Positions 1 through 7,917 are shown, counted from the first letter of the stretch. The stretch: 13,739 bases of DNA from CAZXCQ01 sp964639275 (GCA_964639275.1 CAZXCQ010000178.1:1-13739), one strand, 5' to 3'. Notes: generated from the letters alone by a model not told the origin. Numbers and translations are program-made.

Positions 1-23
1 TTGGGTTTTGAGATTTGGAATTT

Positions 24-116
24 CCGCGTCTCCTTCTATATTTGGTGGGTTAAATAGGGGATATTTTCTTCCAATACCATATTGCCATTTTTTGGAACAA
101 AACTTTTGAGACGCGG
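24..116. repeat. Spaced 9-bp inverted repeat (low significance)
   Basis: CCGCGTCTC at 24-32 is the exact reverse complement of GAGACGCGG at 108-116, with 75 bases between the arms. Pairing does not extend beyond 9 bp on either side. The enclosed DNA is AT-rich and shows no open frame or transposase remnant. The arms could be a chance pair, a remnant of a small element, or part of a gene end to the left of the window. Nothing else is recognisable in bases 1-130. Confidence 0.25.
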
Positions 117-135
117 CACTAGCCGTTTAAAAGCC

Positions 136-165
136 GGGCAAGGGGATTCGGAACCCCCATTGCCC
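136..165 (-). terminator. Probable rho-independent terminator after the FAH family gene
   Basis: GGGCAAGGGG (136-145) pairs with CCCCATTGCCC (155-165), giving a 10-bp stem with one bulged A at 159 and a 9-nt loop. Read on the minus strand, the stem is followed by GGCTTTTAAAC, a short T run. It lies about 60 nt beyond the stop codon of the 228-1163 gene, a sensible place to end that minus-strand transcript. Only four T residues follow the stem, so termination may be partial. Confidence 0.5.
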
Positions 166-184
166 TGTCCAAGCGCCAGTTTTG

Positions 185-230
185 AAATCTGAGCGTCAAT
201 TCTGCGAAGTTATTCTTGAGTGAGCCCTTA
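185..230 (-). repeat. 46-base dispersed repeat, left copy, starting at a stop codon
   Basis: Read on the minus strand, this starts with the TAA stop codon of the FAH family gene (TAAGGGCT...) and runs 46 bases. It matches 13686-13731 at 38 of 46 positions without gaps, including an unbroken 18-base core AATAACTTCGCAGAATTG. The other copy also begins exactly at a stop codon (end of hyuB), so in each case the repeat is the immediate 3' flank of a gene. The terminator hairpin at 136-165 lies just beyond this copy. Confidence 0.7.
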
Positions 231-1163
231 GAATCCCGCAATCACCGGATTTCTAAGGGAGCCAAGCCCCTCAATGGTTATCGTCACCGTATCGCCGGGT
301 TTCAGATACCGACCTTGGGCGTGCCCCACACCCGACGGGGTACCGGTGGAAATGACATCACCGGGCAGCAGGGTCATCAAGTCGCTCAGATATTCGATTT
401 GTTCGGGTATGGTAAAGTACATCTGGCGACTGGATGCGTTTTGCATGAGCGCGTCGTTGACCCAGAGCTGGATTGCCAGCTGATGCGGGTTGGGCATGAA
501 CTCGATGGGGGTTATCCAGGGCCCCATGGGTGCCGAGGTGTTGAATGACTTACCTCCCAACCAATCAAACTTGAAATGCCAGTCTTTTCTAAAGTTCCTG
601 GCACGATCGGAGACATCATTGAGGATCGTAAACCCTGCAACATATCCCATAGCTTCTGAGACCGTTACCTTTCGGCAGGGCCGGCCGATGACCACACCGA
701 TTTCGGCCTCCCAGTCCACCCTGGCCTCCGGATAAGGGATTCGGATCGCTTCATCGGGACCGATGACGGTCTGTCGGGGTGACTTGGTAAAGAAATAGGG
801 TCGGGCCTCACGCTTGTCTGGCAGTTGGCTCTCCCCCATCTCTTTGCTGTGATCGACATAATTTGCTGCGGCACAGTAAATGTTTGGCGGGTACAGGATA
901 GGGGGTCCGAGTCGGATCTCGGATAATAAACCAACGAGAGCGGGTGCCGACCCCCGGCTATCCTTCGCAATATCCCTAAGCAACGGCAGGATCTTTTCCC
1001 AGTTCTCGAGCACGGTCAAGATTGATATGGGATGGGGTCCTTTGATCACGGTCTCTCGCGTCTTAAGGGCCACGTCAATATCGATCACGTTTTTCTCTCC
1101 CACAAGGAGCCCCGCACGGGCATCGCCCTTCTCCCCCACATAGCTCAGTAATCTAAATTCCAT
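228..1163 (-). CDS. Fumarylacetoacetate hydrolase (FAH) family protein
   Basis: This 311-residue cytoplasmic enzyme belongs to the FAH superfamily, which hydrolyses, hydrates or decarboxylates beta-diketo acids and similar 2-oxo acids using one Mg2+ or Mn2+. The FAH fold starts near residue 90. NYVDHSKE (101-108) carries the His-Glu pair typical of the active-site lid. DWEAEIGVVIG (150-160) supplies metal ligands E152 and E154, and D183 in LNDVSD is the third. K205 in GGKSFNTSAP and the substrate loop GDVISTGTPSGVG (268-280) are present, and the length suits the family. The start is well placed: AAAGGA lies about 7 nt before ATG. The gene lies 80 nt after the M20 gene on the same strand, so co-transcription is likely. 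The specific substrate (fumarylpyruvate, acylpyruvate, homoprotocatechuate-derived or 2-oxo-hept-3-enedioate-like) cannot be told from the motifs. Family assignment is secure; reaction unknown. Confidence 0.93.
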   Translation of the reverse strand: MEFRLLSYVGEKGDARAGLLVGEKNVIDIDVALKTRETVIKGPHPISILTVLENWEKILPLLRDIAKDSRGSAPALVGLLSEIRLGPPILYPPNIYCAAANYVDHSKEMGESQLPDKREARPYFFTKSPRQTVIGPDEAIRIPYPEARVDWEAEIGVVIGRPCRKVTVSEAMGYVAGFTILNDVSDRARNFRKDWHFKFDWLGGKSFNTSAPMGPWITPIEFMPNPHQLAIQLWVNDALMQNASSRQMYFTIPEQIEYLSDLMTLLPGDVISTGTPSGVGHAQGRYLKPGDTVTITIEGLGSLRNPVIAGF

Positions 1164-1243
1164 AGGCTCATCCTTTATCTTTGACTAACTTTTTAAAGAC
1201 CTGCTTATTCCAGAAACCGAAAATTGAACCAGGCCCAATCACA

Positions 1244-2404
1244 TTACTTTAGCAGCTCAAAGGCTATATGCAGGTATGTCTCAACCCCGGTGAGAAGTAC
1301 CTCCTCGTTGAAATCAAACCGGCTGTTATGCAGCGGGGCCGAGTTCTCACAGCCCACTCCAATAAAAAAGAAAAAGCCCTGAACCTTCTCCAAAAAATAG
1401 GCCATGTCGTCTCCAGCCATGATCGGTTCTGGCTCAAACACGTTCTTTTCTCCCACCACATCCGCAGCGCAGCGAAGAACGACCTCAAACAAGGCCTCAT
1501 GGTTTACGGTTGCCGGGTAGCCCCGGGAGTATTTCAATTCATACCCGGCCCCCATGCCCTCACAGACACCTTTTATGATCCTTTCCATACGCCCTGGCCA
1601 GGAAGACCAGATATCGCGGTCAAATGTCCGGGTCGTCCCTGTCATCTCGGCTTGGTCCGGGATTATATTAAAGGCGGAACCGGCGTGAAAACTTCCGACG
1701 GTCAGCACAACAGGGCTCAGCGGGTTGACCTGTCTGCTGGAAATCCGCTGGAGTGCGTTTATCACCTGAATTCCCACGTCAACGGGATCAACACAGAGAT
1801 GGGGCATGGCGCCATGACCGCCTTTGCCGATAATCTTCAGGTCAAAGCGGTCATTGGCAGCCAGCACGCGGCCGGCCTTTACACCAATAGTCCCCTCGGG
1901 GGCATCGTGCAGATGGCAGCCAATCGCAAAATCGACCCTGGGATTCTCGAGCACACCTTCCTCGATCATGGGTTTTGCACCGCCGGGACCTTCTTCAGCG
2001 GGTTGGAAAACAAACTTGATGTTTCCTTTTAACCCCCCATTGTTTTTTCTGAGGATCCTAGCCGCCCCCAGTGCCATCGCCATGTGGGCGTCATGCCCAC
2101 AGGCATGCATAACCCCTTCGTGACTCGAAGCGAAAGGCAGGCCGGTCTTTTCCTCCACTTGAACGGCGTCGATATCCGCCCTGATCATCAGGGTTTTGCC
2201 CCCTTCTCCCAGTTCCAGCAACCCTACCACGCCGGTCTTGGCGACCCCGCTCCGGACCTTAAGTCCTACGTTTTTCAGGTACTCTGCAACAAAGGCAGCG
2301 GTCTTTCTTTCACAAAATCCAACTTCGGGAATCCTGTGCAGCTTCCTCCTTGTACTGATGATTTCTTCCTTTTGCTCTTGAACCAGTTGCCTAAAATCAA
2401 TCAT
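1244..2404 (-). CDS. M20 family metallo-amidohydrolase (HipO/AbgB-like)
   Basis: This 386-residue protein is a cytoplasmic M20D-type amidohydrolase of the kind that cleaves N-acyl amino acids, hippurate, or related amide conjugates. The di-metal ligands are all visible: C102 and H104 in HACGHDAH, E137/E138 in QPAEEGPGGA, H164 in GCHLH, and H359 in PLHNSRFDF. The dimerisation-domain His is H197 in GKGGHGAMPH, which completes the partner subunit's active site in this family. A Cys as first ligand is usual for the aminoacylase/HipO/AbgB branch. No signal peptide is seen. It precedes the FAH family gene by 80 nt on the same strand and may share its transcript. The ribosome site is poor: a G-rich AGGGGGG sits about 15 nt before ATG. 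TATAGT at 2459-2454 (minus) is a possible -10 without a convincing -35. Substrate unknown. Confidence 0.94.
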   Translation of the reverse strand: MIDFRQLVQEQKEEIISTRRKLHRIPEVGFCERKTAAFVAEYLKNVGLKVRSGVAKTGVVGLLELGEGGKTLMIRADIDAVQVEEKTGLPFASSHEGVMHACGHDAHMAMALGAARILRKNNGGLKGNIKFVFQPAEEGPGGAKPMIEEGVLENPRVDFAIGCHLHDAPEGTIGVKAGRVLAANDRFDLKIIGKGGHGAMPHLCVDPVDVGIQVINALQRISSRQVNPLSPVVLTVGSFHAGSAFNIIPDQAEMTGTTRTFDRDIWSSWPGRMERIIKGVCEGMGAGYELKYSRGYPATVNHEALFEVVLRCAADVVGEKNVFEPEPIMAGDDMAYFLEKVQGFFFFIGVGCENSAPLHNSRFDFNEEVLLTGVETYLHIAFELLK

Positions 2405-2493
2405 GGTTATTTCGTAAAACCCCCCTTTCTCGTTACCCCCGCGTAATCGGGAGACTATAGCGGCTTAGAAATACTGGTTTCCCGCGGAACCTG

Positions 2494-2518
2494 TTCCGGC
2501 GAAAGCCGGGAGCCGGAA
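2494..2518. repeat. REP-like GC-rich hairpin repeat
   Basis: TTCCGGC (2494-2500) and GCCGGAA (2512-2518) form a 7-bp stem. Alternatively CCGGC and GCCGG (2496-2500, 2505-2509) close a GAAA tetraloop. On the minus strand it reads GGATTCCGGCTCCCGGC and onward, resembling the GGATTCCGGC...GCCGGAA hairpin family dispersed between genes in many bacteria; that resemblance is from memory. It lies in the 165-base gap between the radical SAM and M20 genes. It has no T run on either side, so it is not a classical terminator, but it could affect mRNA stability between the two genes. Confidence 0.55.
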
Positions 2519-2569
2519 TCCACGGGCCGAACCCCCATTTCAGAGGGCCTACACCGCCCTTACCCCTGA

Positions 2570-3580
2570 TCATGATAAGGGTTTCTCCATTTCCATCTTC
2601 AGATATGCGTTGGGATCATGATGCAATGCCCCCGTGGGGAGCCATTCCCAAAAGGCCCCCAAATCCTTTCTTACACGCTCCTCATAGAACCGCGGTAGTT
2701 CGATGCTCTCCTGTTCAAAATAGGCCCTGAACTGCGGGTCTGTGTCTAACGTGTGACGCACTTCGGTGTAGAACTTTATCCTGCCGAAACCCTCTGACGA
2801 TACGCCTCTGAGCAGATTCATCCACGAAGGGATCAGGGACCTGGTTGCCTTGAAGCGGTTAATCATCGCCCCCCATGAAAAGGTGTGCCGGGTCACGTCG
2901 ATCACATAATCATAAAAATCCGGCCAGGAATAGTTCCTGGGTCTCACGTTCATCGTCCAATTATTAAGGAAGTGGAACGGGAATGGCAGAACGCGGTTAT
3001 CATATTGATATTGAAGGTTAAGCGGCACGGCCTGTCCAAAGGCTGAAAGCAGGCAATAGGCAGGGAATGCGGCTGGTGTCATATCCACAAACCGCTTTGT
3101 GAGTTCAAAAGGCTCTCGCCCCTCGTCAATGTCCAAACCAAAGACAAAGCTCACCTGGACGAAGGGCACATACTCCAAAATCATATTGACGTGTTCAGAG
3201 AGGTGACGGACCTTATCCATTCCTCTCATCGCAGTGCAATTCGATTTATTGCCAATACCGGACCATGACTCAATCCCTGTGAGAATCGCTTTGAACCCAT
3301 TCCGCCTGAGTCTCTCAAGGTGCGATCTCGTAAGCAGGGACAGACTGCTTTCCGCAATAAAATCGATTCTCCCGGGCGGCACGGCATCCTCAATTACATC
3401 CATGTAGTCGTCGAATCGAATACCAAAGTTTGGGTCATGCCAGCCGACACGGGGTCTACTAAATTTGCCCAGGAGAAAATGCAAGTCTTCCCGGATCATA
3501 TCCATATCCAGCTGTGTATATGGAACGACCGAGTCGATACAGAAGTTACAGGTGTAAGGACAGCCCAGGCTTCCCAGCAT
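2570..3580 (-). CDS. Radical SAM domain part of a B12-binding/radical SAM protein (downstream of an in-frame UGA)
   Basis: From the first usable ATG this segment encodes 336 residues. GCPYTCNFC carries the CxxxCxxC [4Fe-4S] motif (C7, C11, C14 here; C187, C191, C194 counted through the whole locus). LTGIES is the typical mid-barrel strand that contacts SAM. It reads in the same frame as the cobalamin-binding segment 3677-4120, and the two are separated only by one UGA codon (3677-3679). The 32 codons between UGA and this ATG are open and read like normal linker plus first strand (residues such as GVRERWNFIEQALRKAP), so the native protein was probably one chain of about 516 residues. If UGA stops translation, this part would need reinitiation at ATG 3580, six residues before the first cluster Cys. 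The gene ends in UGA. Relatives include B12-dependent methylases and oxidoreductases; the substrate is unknown. Confidence 0.8.
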   Translation of the reverse strand: MLGSLGCPYTCNFCIDSVVPYTQLDMDMIREDLHFLLGKFSRPRVGWHDPNFGIRFDDYMDVIEDAVPPGRIDFIAESSLSLLTRSHLERLRRNGFKAILTGIESWSGIGNKSNCTAMRGMDKVRHLSEHVNMILEYVPFVQVSFVFGLDIDEGREPFELTKRFVDMTPAAFPAYCLLSAFGQAVPLNLQYQYDNRVLPFPFHFLNNWTMNVRPRNYSWPDFYDYVIDVTRHTFSWGAMINRFKATRSLIPSWMNLLRGVSSEGFGRIKFYTEVRHTLDTDPQFRAYFEQESIELPRFYEERVRKDLGAFWEWLPTGALHHDPNAYLKMEMEKPLS

Positions 3581-3635
3581 GGGAACGATCTTGATAAGAG
3601 GGGCCTTGCGCAGGGCCTGCTCTATGAAGTTCCAG

Positions 3636-3679
3636 CGCTCCCTTACCCCGGGGAGCGTTGCCGGCTGTCGCCCAGCTCA
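3636..3679 (-). other. In-frame UGA followed by a hairpin: candidate bacterial SECIS, or a nonsense mutation
   Basis: TGA at 3679-3677 (minus) lies after codon 147 of the B12/radical SAM frame. Nineteen nt later, CGCTCCC (3657-3651) pairs perfectly with GGGAGCG (3642-3636) around the 8-nt loop CGGGGTAA. An A-U and a C-G pair can extend the stem beyond an A-C mismatch. The apical loop thus begins 26 nt after UGA, is G-rich and contains GU. These traits agree with the known general shape of bacterial SECIS elements: a short stem-loop roughly 15-40 nt downstream with an unpaired G near the start of the loop. A small GCTG/CAGC hairpin directly follows UGA. Against recoding: hairpins are frequent in GC-rich DNA, the UGA lies in an interdomain linker rather than a redox motif, no sel genes are in view, and the same gene terminates with UGA. 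Confidence 0.35.
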
Positions 3680-4120
3680 AACGTATACGCCCTGCGGCCT
3701 GTAACGGGAGCAGTCACACAGCAAGTCATGAATGAGTGTCTTGTCCGTGAATCCCACAACGTAGTCAAAATATCTCTGGGCATCTTGCGGGTAGCAGCGG
3801 GCATGGGGGCCACCGAGTACTGTGATCGTACCGTTGTTCTGGAACCGATTGCTCAGGGCATAGGCGAGTTGTGCAGCCTCTGTGAAGGCATTGACAAAGA
3901 GGAGATCAGGATTATCCGGTAATTCCTCAACCGGGCTCTCAGTCCCCGTATAGGGCAAAAATGTGACATCATGGCCTTCTTCTTCACACCACACGGCAAT
4001 AACCTGCGGCATGATACTCACGAAGTTGGCATTCATGATTTGTTCATACAATGAACGCGTAGCGGCCTTGGTGACGAGGTCGATTATCCCGATACGCAGC
4101 TTTCGCACAGCACCACCCAT
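3677..4120 (-). CDS. Cobalamin-binding domain part of a B12-binding/radical SAM protein (ends at in-frame UGA)
   Basis: The 147 residues before the UGA form a Rossmann-like B12-binding domain of the type placed ahead of radical SAM domains. IGIIDLV opens the first strand; DLLFVNAF and VLGGPHARCYP (the usual strand-loop of this family) follow, then FDYVVGFTD. The classical DxHxxG cobalamin-ligating motif of methionine synthase is absent, as is common in this class. The frame stops at UGA 3677-3679 just before the linker to the radical SAM domain (2570-3580, same frame). It may therefore be a broken gene, a selenoprotein, or a split gene. ATG 4120 has no clear ribosome site; GTG 4108 (...VRKLRIG) preceded by GGGTGG is an alternative start. 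It lies 42 nt after the cyclase stop codon, so it probably belongs to that transcript. Confidence 0.75.
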   Translation of the reverse strand: MGGAVRKLRIGIIDLVTKAATRSLYEQIMNANFVSIMPQVIAVWCEEEGHDVTFLPYTGTESPVEELPDNPDLLFVNAFTEAAQLAYALSNRFQNNGTITVLGGPHARCYPQDAQRYFDYVVGFTDKTLIHDLLCDCSRYRPQGVYV

Positions 4121-4162
4121 AATAGACGAACAATGGTTTTGGCTCAGGGAGGAGAAATGTGA

Positions 4163-7100
4163 TTACAAAAACAGGGGCAGTTCTTTCTCGGACTTTCTCA
4201 TAAACCCGTCAGCACCGCAGTCTTTCAGGATTCCTATGGCCTTGATGAGATTTCCTTTTCCTTCTAAGCGCTTGCCCTTTCTTTTGAGAAGATCCGCAAA
4301 GAGGGCATAGTCCCTCCCCAGATGGAGCATCATACCATCGCCTCTATCCGATTCAATGGCCTTGTTGATCCAATGCTCTGCATCAGACATATGATCCTCA
4401 TCCATATTCAACAAGATCTCGGCGATGAATCGCTCAGCCCACCCTTTCGCAGCCTGGACCTTGATGCCCCTGTAGTATTCAAATATCCTGCCTGGCTCTA
4501 CATCCTGCTCTTTGTTTAGGACCTGTGCCCTTACTCTTGATATCTGGGTATGGTTGAGCCACGAGGGCAACAGGCTGCCGCGGTCAAGCATATAAATGGT
4601 CTTCTCATAGCACTCTTTCGCCTTTTCGTATTCACCCGTATCCGCATACATATGCCCCAGGTAACCCGAGGCCCAAGCGGCCCAGGCAACCATGGCGATT
4701 CTTTCGCAACAACCGAATCCCTCCTGGAGGCATTCTTCCGCCTCTTCCAACAATCCCTTATGATAACAAGAGGCACCATAACTGGAGAAGGCCATTCCCT
4801 TGATATAGGTGTCACCGATCTCTTTTGCTATCTCCAACGACTCTTTGCTTTCCTGATGGGCAAGATCGATCTTTCCCTGGAAAATGTGATTGAAGGCACT
4901 CATGGTGCCCTTGGCAAATGATATTCCAACCCTGTTATTCCCAACCAGACTCATATCCAATGCTTTCTTGAAATATTCAAGTCCCCTTTTGAATTCACAA
5001 TTCCAGGACAGGGCGCAACCCAGGGAAACACAGGCAAACCAGTAGGAGACATAGTCTTGTGCCTTCTCCGAGAACCTTAACGCTTCCTGCAAATATTGAA
5101 GGGTTTTTGAAACATCCTCCTCAACCCAGTGACTGTATAACCCCATTGCCGTGTAGATCCCGGGAAGCCTCCGGCCATGGTTAAGCCTTAAGGCCAAGTC
5201 AATGATGGGAGAGACGGCCTCCTTTGCCTCAAACCAATGACTCAGGCTCATATGGTAACCTGCAAGAAGGGTCCTGGCATCGATGATCCTCTTCTGAATC
5301 TCCTCCGTCTCTGTCAGATGTTCCAGACAGAAGATTCGCTTTTTTGCGTATTCAATGGCATCTTTAAAGGAAGCCGCTTTCTGGGCCTTTCTGGCCGCAA
5401 ATTTTGAATAGACTGCCCCCTTCTCATAATTCGAGCTTTTGATAAAATGCTCTGCCAGCACACCATAATGCTCATCAATATTTTCGCCATACAGTTCTTC
5501 AATGGCCCGTCCAACCTCCTCATGGAGTTCCCTCTTTCTCTTATTGAGTATGGAATCATAGACAACCTCTTGGGTGAGGGCATGTTTGAAGAAATAGCCG
5601 GATTGAGGATAGAGACCTCGCTCATAAATGAGCTCAGAGTCTTTCAAGATGGACATATGGGAGTGCAATTTCTGTTCCTGGAGACCGGTCACCTTCTTTA
5701 TCAATTCATAGCTGAACTCTCTTTCAATCGCCGAACCGGTTTGAAGAACTTCTTTTGCTCCCCCGGGAAGAGAGTCGACTCTTGCCATGATCACATCTTG
5801 AATAGTTGCAGGGATGGTCACATCCTTGAGGTCTTTTGCCAGATGATACTTGTTTCCGCTTCTGACCAAGATGCGGAGATCTATGAGGGATTTTATCAAC
5901 TCCTCGATGAAAAATGGCACCCCTTCGGCCTTTTCTAATACCAGCGCCTTGAGTTCCGGATGAACCTCCTCCGTTCGCAGGAGATGGGTCATGACTCTGA
6001 AGCTTTCTTCACTGGAAAGCCTATTTAAGGTCACCTGGCTGTGAAAGGACTTGTTCGCCCATGGCGCCCTAAACTCCGGTCTGTAGGTCAACACCACCAG
6101 GACTCTCGTCGTCGGAATACTTTCCAGTACATACCTGAATACGTCCTTGGAGCTCTTATCCGCCCACTGTAGATCTTCAAACGCGATGATAAGTGGTCGT
6201 ATCTCTGAGCCCTTTAGAACGATAAGCCTTAGGGCCTCAATAATTCGATCCCTTCTGGACTCAATGCTCATGGGGATCTTATCGATGCCGCTGTCCCTGA
6301 CTGAAAGAAGTTCCAGAAGGTAGGGGAGTGTGGAAGATTCCTCTGCCCCCAGCAATTCCAGGCCTTTCCTGACCTTTTTCTTGATCTCTGAATCCTCCTC
6401 TTTTTCACGAACCCCAAAGTTTGATTTGAGGACATCGATGATGGGATGGTAGGCGACACCCCGGTGATAGGACAGGCACTTTCCCTCCAAAAAAATCCCA
6501 GCCTCATCGCCCACGGCCTTTTTAAATTCATACAACAGCCTGGATTTGCCAAAACCGGCTTCAGAAACAATGGAGAAACACTGACCTCTCCCTGTCCTGG
6601 ATCGTTCAAACCCCTCCAGCAGTATACTTAGCTCTCGCCTCCTTCCCACAAAGGGGCTCAACCCCCGCTCGGAAGCGACATCAAATCTTGTTCGTCTGGT
6701 ACTGGGGGCGATCACTTCGTAGATATTGACCGGTTCCTTTTTTCCTTTGACCCTTCTAGGCCCCAATGGCTCGAAAATAAAATATCCCTCGGCCTGGCGA
6801 TACGTATCTTCACCCACCAGTATCTCGCCAGCCTTGGACAATGTCACGATTCGCGATGCCAGATTGATTGAATCTCCGGTCACACCGTGTGTCCCTCTGT
6901 CCAGGTTGACCTCCCCTGTTACCACAAGTCCGGTATTGATCCCGGTATGCATGGACAGGGGTTGACCGACCTTTTCCATGTAATGGGGACTCAGGGTTTC
7001 TACCACACGGTGTATCTCCCTTGCAGCTTTGATCGCCCGAATCGCGTCATCTTCATGGGTTCTTGGGACACCAAAAAAGGCCAGGACCGAATCGCCGATG

Positions 7101-7447
7101 AACCTCTCTATAAACCCTTCGTATTTTTTCACGATCCGGGTAATCTCACCGAAGATCCTGCTCATGATCTCTTTGACATCTTCCGGGTCGAGTCTTTCGG
7201 TAATGGCCGTATACCCGGAAACATCGGAAAAAAGAATGGTCACATGTTTTCGCTCACCTTCATCTAAGGGTTTGGTCTTTTTCTCTTCTGCGTCGTCGCG
7301 TAGTCTTTGACCGCACTCATCACAAAACAGACTGTCTGTTTCATAAAGACGTCCACAGGATGGACAGACCAGATCAAATTGGAGGCCGCATTTCTTACAG
7401 AACCTGGCCGTCTCCCTGTTATCAAATTGACACCCTGGACACTTCAT
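4163..7447 (-). CDS. Zinc ribbon-class III cyclase-AAA ATPase-TPR regulator
   Basis: This is a 1094-residue soluble multidomain signalling protein. Residues 1-50 hold two zinc ribbons (C3/C6/C17/C20 and C28/C31/C42/C45). Residues 66-247 are a class III nucleotidyl cyclase domain with metal aspartates D75 (LFSDVSGYT) and D119 (FIGDSVLAFFG) and transition-state residues N195 and R199 in GDSINLASRI. At the purine-selecting positions it has R115 (usually Lys in adenylyl cyclases) and G188 (usually Asp or Thr), so nucleotide specificity is open. FVGRRREL (266-273) begins an AAA/NACHT-like ATPase with Walker A SEAGFGKS (295-302; the first Gly is replaced by Ser) and Walker B LIIAFEDLQWAD (419-430). 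From about 600 onward the chain is helical and TPR-like (for example around 780-960). This architecture is widespread in bacterial signalling, in the same broad layout as the MalT/soluble adenylyl cyclase type. The start has no good ribosome site. It probably leads the minus-strand transcript including the radical SAM gene. Confidence 0.93.
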   Translation of the reverse strand: MKCPGCQFDNRETARFCKKCGLQFDLVCPSCGRLYETDSLFCDECGQRLRDDAEEKKTKPLDEGERKHVTILFSDVSGYTAITERLDPEDVKEIMSRIFGEITRIVKKYEGFIERFIGDSVLAFFGVPRTHEDDAIRAIKAAREIHRVVETLSPHYMEKVGQPLSMHTGINTGLVVTGEVNLDRGTHGVTGDSINLASRIVTLSKAGEILVGEDTYRQAEGYFIFEPLGPRRVKGKKEPVNIYEVIAPSTRRTRFDVASERGLSPFVGRRRELSILLEGFERSRTGRGQCFSIVSEAGFGKSRLLYEFKKAVGDEAGIFLEGKCLSYHRGVAYHPIIDVLKSNFGVREKEEDSEIKKKVRKGLELLGAEESSTLPYLLELLSVRDSGIDKIPMSIESRRDRIIEALRLIVLKGSEIRPLIIAFEDLQWADKSSKDVFRYVLESIPTTRVLVVLTYRPEFRAPWANKSFHSQVTLNRLSSEESFRVMTHLLRTEEVHPELKALVLEKAEGVPFFIEELIKSLIDLRILVRSGNKYHLAKDLKDVTIPATIQDVIMARVDSLPGGAKEVLQTGSAIEREFSYELIKKVTGLQEQKLHSHMSILKDSELIYERGLYPQSGYFFKHALTQEVVYDSILNKRKRELHEEVGRAIEELYGENIDEHYGVLAEHFIKSSNYEKGAVYSKFAARKAQKAASFKDAIEYAKKRIFCLEHLTETEEIQKRIIDARTLLAGYHMSLSHWFEAKEAVSPIIDLALRLNHGRRLPGIYTAMGLYSHWVEEDVSKTLQYLQEALRFSEKAQDYVSYWFACVSLGCALSWNCEFKRGLEYFKKALDMSLVGNNRVGISFAKGTMSAFNHIFQGKIDLAHQESKESLEIAKEIGDTYIKGMAFSSYGASCYHKGLLEEAEECLQEGFGCCERIAMVAWAAWASGYLGHMYADTGEYEKAKECYEKTIYMLDRGSLLPSWLNHTQISRVRAQVLNKEQDVEPGRIFEYYRGIKVQAAKGWAERFIAEILLNMDEDHMSDAEHWINKAIESDRGDGMMLHLGRDYALFADLLKRKGKRLEGKGNLIKAIGILKDCGADGFMRKSEKELPLFL

Positions 7448-7803
7448 TCATGAACCCACGCACAAACTCGTGATAAAATGGTTGATCGGAAGCGAGAGCT
7501 GATACTGAGGCCCTCAACAAAACCGACGCTGTCCGGGCAGGAGATGGGCTTGCACATCCCTGAACCGTCCTCCTTGAGAGGTCCCCTGGGGAGAGCTTAT
7601 GTCTTGCACAGAACCAGCTTAATCTGAGGGGAGCTCCCTGTCCAGAATAATCCTTCATACTGCTGCGAAAACCTAGCATCTCAAACCTCTGGTGCCGGCT
7701 CAACCCGTCCTGGCTTGTACTCCATTAGCCCGGGTCTCCAACCTGGCAAATACCCCTTACGCCAATACGATTACTGGCTTTGCGGGATACAGATTATCGT
7801 TCC

Positions 7804-7830
7804 TGGACAGGTTTGGTAGTAGATTATAAA
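7804..7830 (+). promoter_or_regulatory. Weak sigma-70-like promoter candidate for the universal stress gene
   Basis: TGGACA (7804-7809, 5/6 match to TTGACA) and TATAAA (7825-7830, 5/6 match to TATAAT) are separated by 15 bases, shorter than the preferred 16-18. Transcription would start near 7837 and leave a leader of about 195 nt before the ATG at 8032. The region is locally AT-rich, so chance matches are likely. Confidence 0.25.
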
Positions 7831-7917
7831 TAAGCAATTCAATAGCGGTCAATCAAATTGTGTCGCCCTAAAACCCGGGGGAAGGGTGCAGAAATCGGCT
7901 TGCAATTTCCATTGATG

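Noticed and set aside
1268..2032. 254-residue open frame on the plus strand opposite the M20 gene
   Set aside because: It lies fully antisense to a gene with all catalytic motifs, and its own translation shows no domain or ribosome site.
2551..2566. GGGC...GCCC hairpin after the radical SAM stop codon as a terminator
   Set aside because: A 4-bp stem without a following T run on the minus strand is too weak to call.
3320..3922. 200-residue open frame on the plus strand across the UGA junction
   Set aside because: It is antisense to two recognisable domains. Its composition is that of a shadow frame, so it does not explain the UGA.
2570..4120. Genome-wide UGA-to-Trp or UGA-to-Gly recoding as the reason for the in-frame UGA
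   Set aside because: Genes here contain normal Trp and Gly codons, only this one internal UGA is seen, and UGA ends the same gene. A general code change would predict many internal UGAs.
7422..7703. 93-residue minus-strand frame overlapping the cyclase start
   Set aside because: Ser/Arg-rich with no motif, no ribosome site, and an overlap with a secure gene in another frame.
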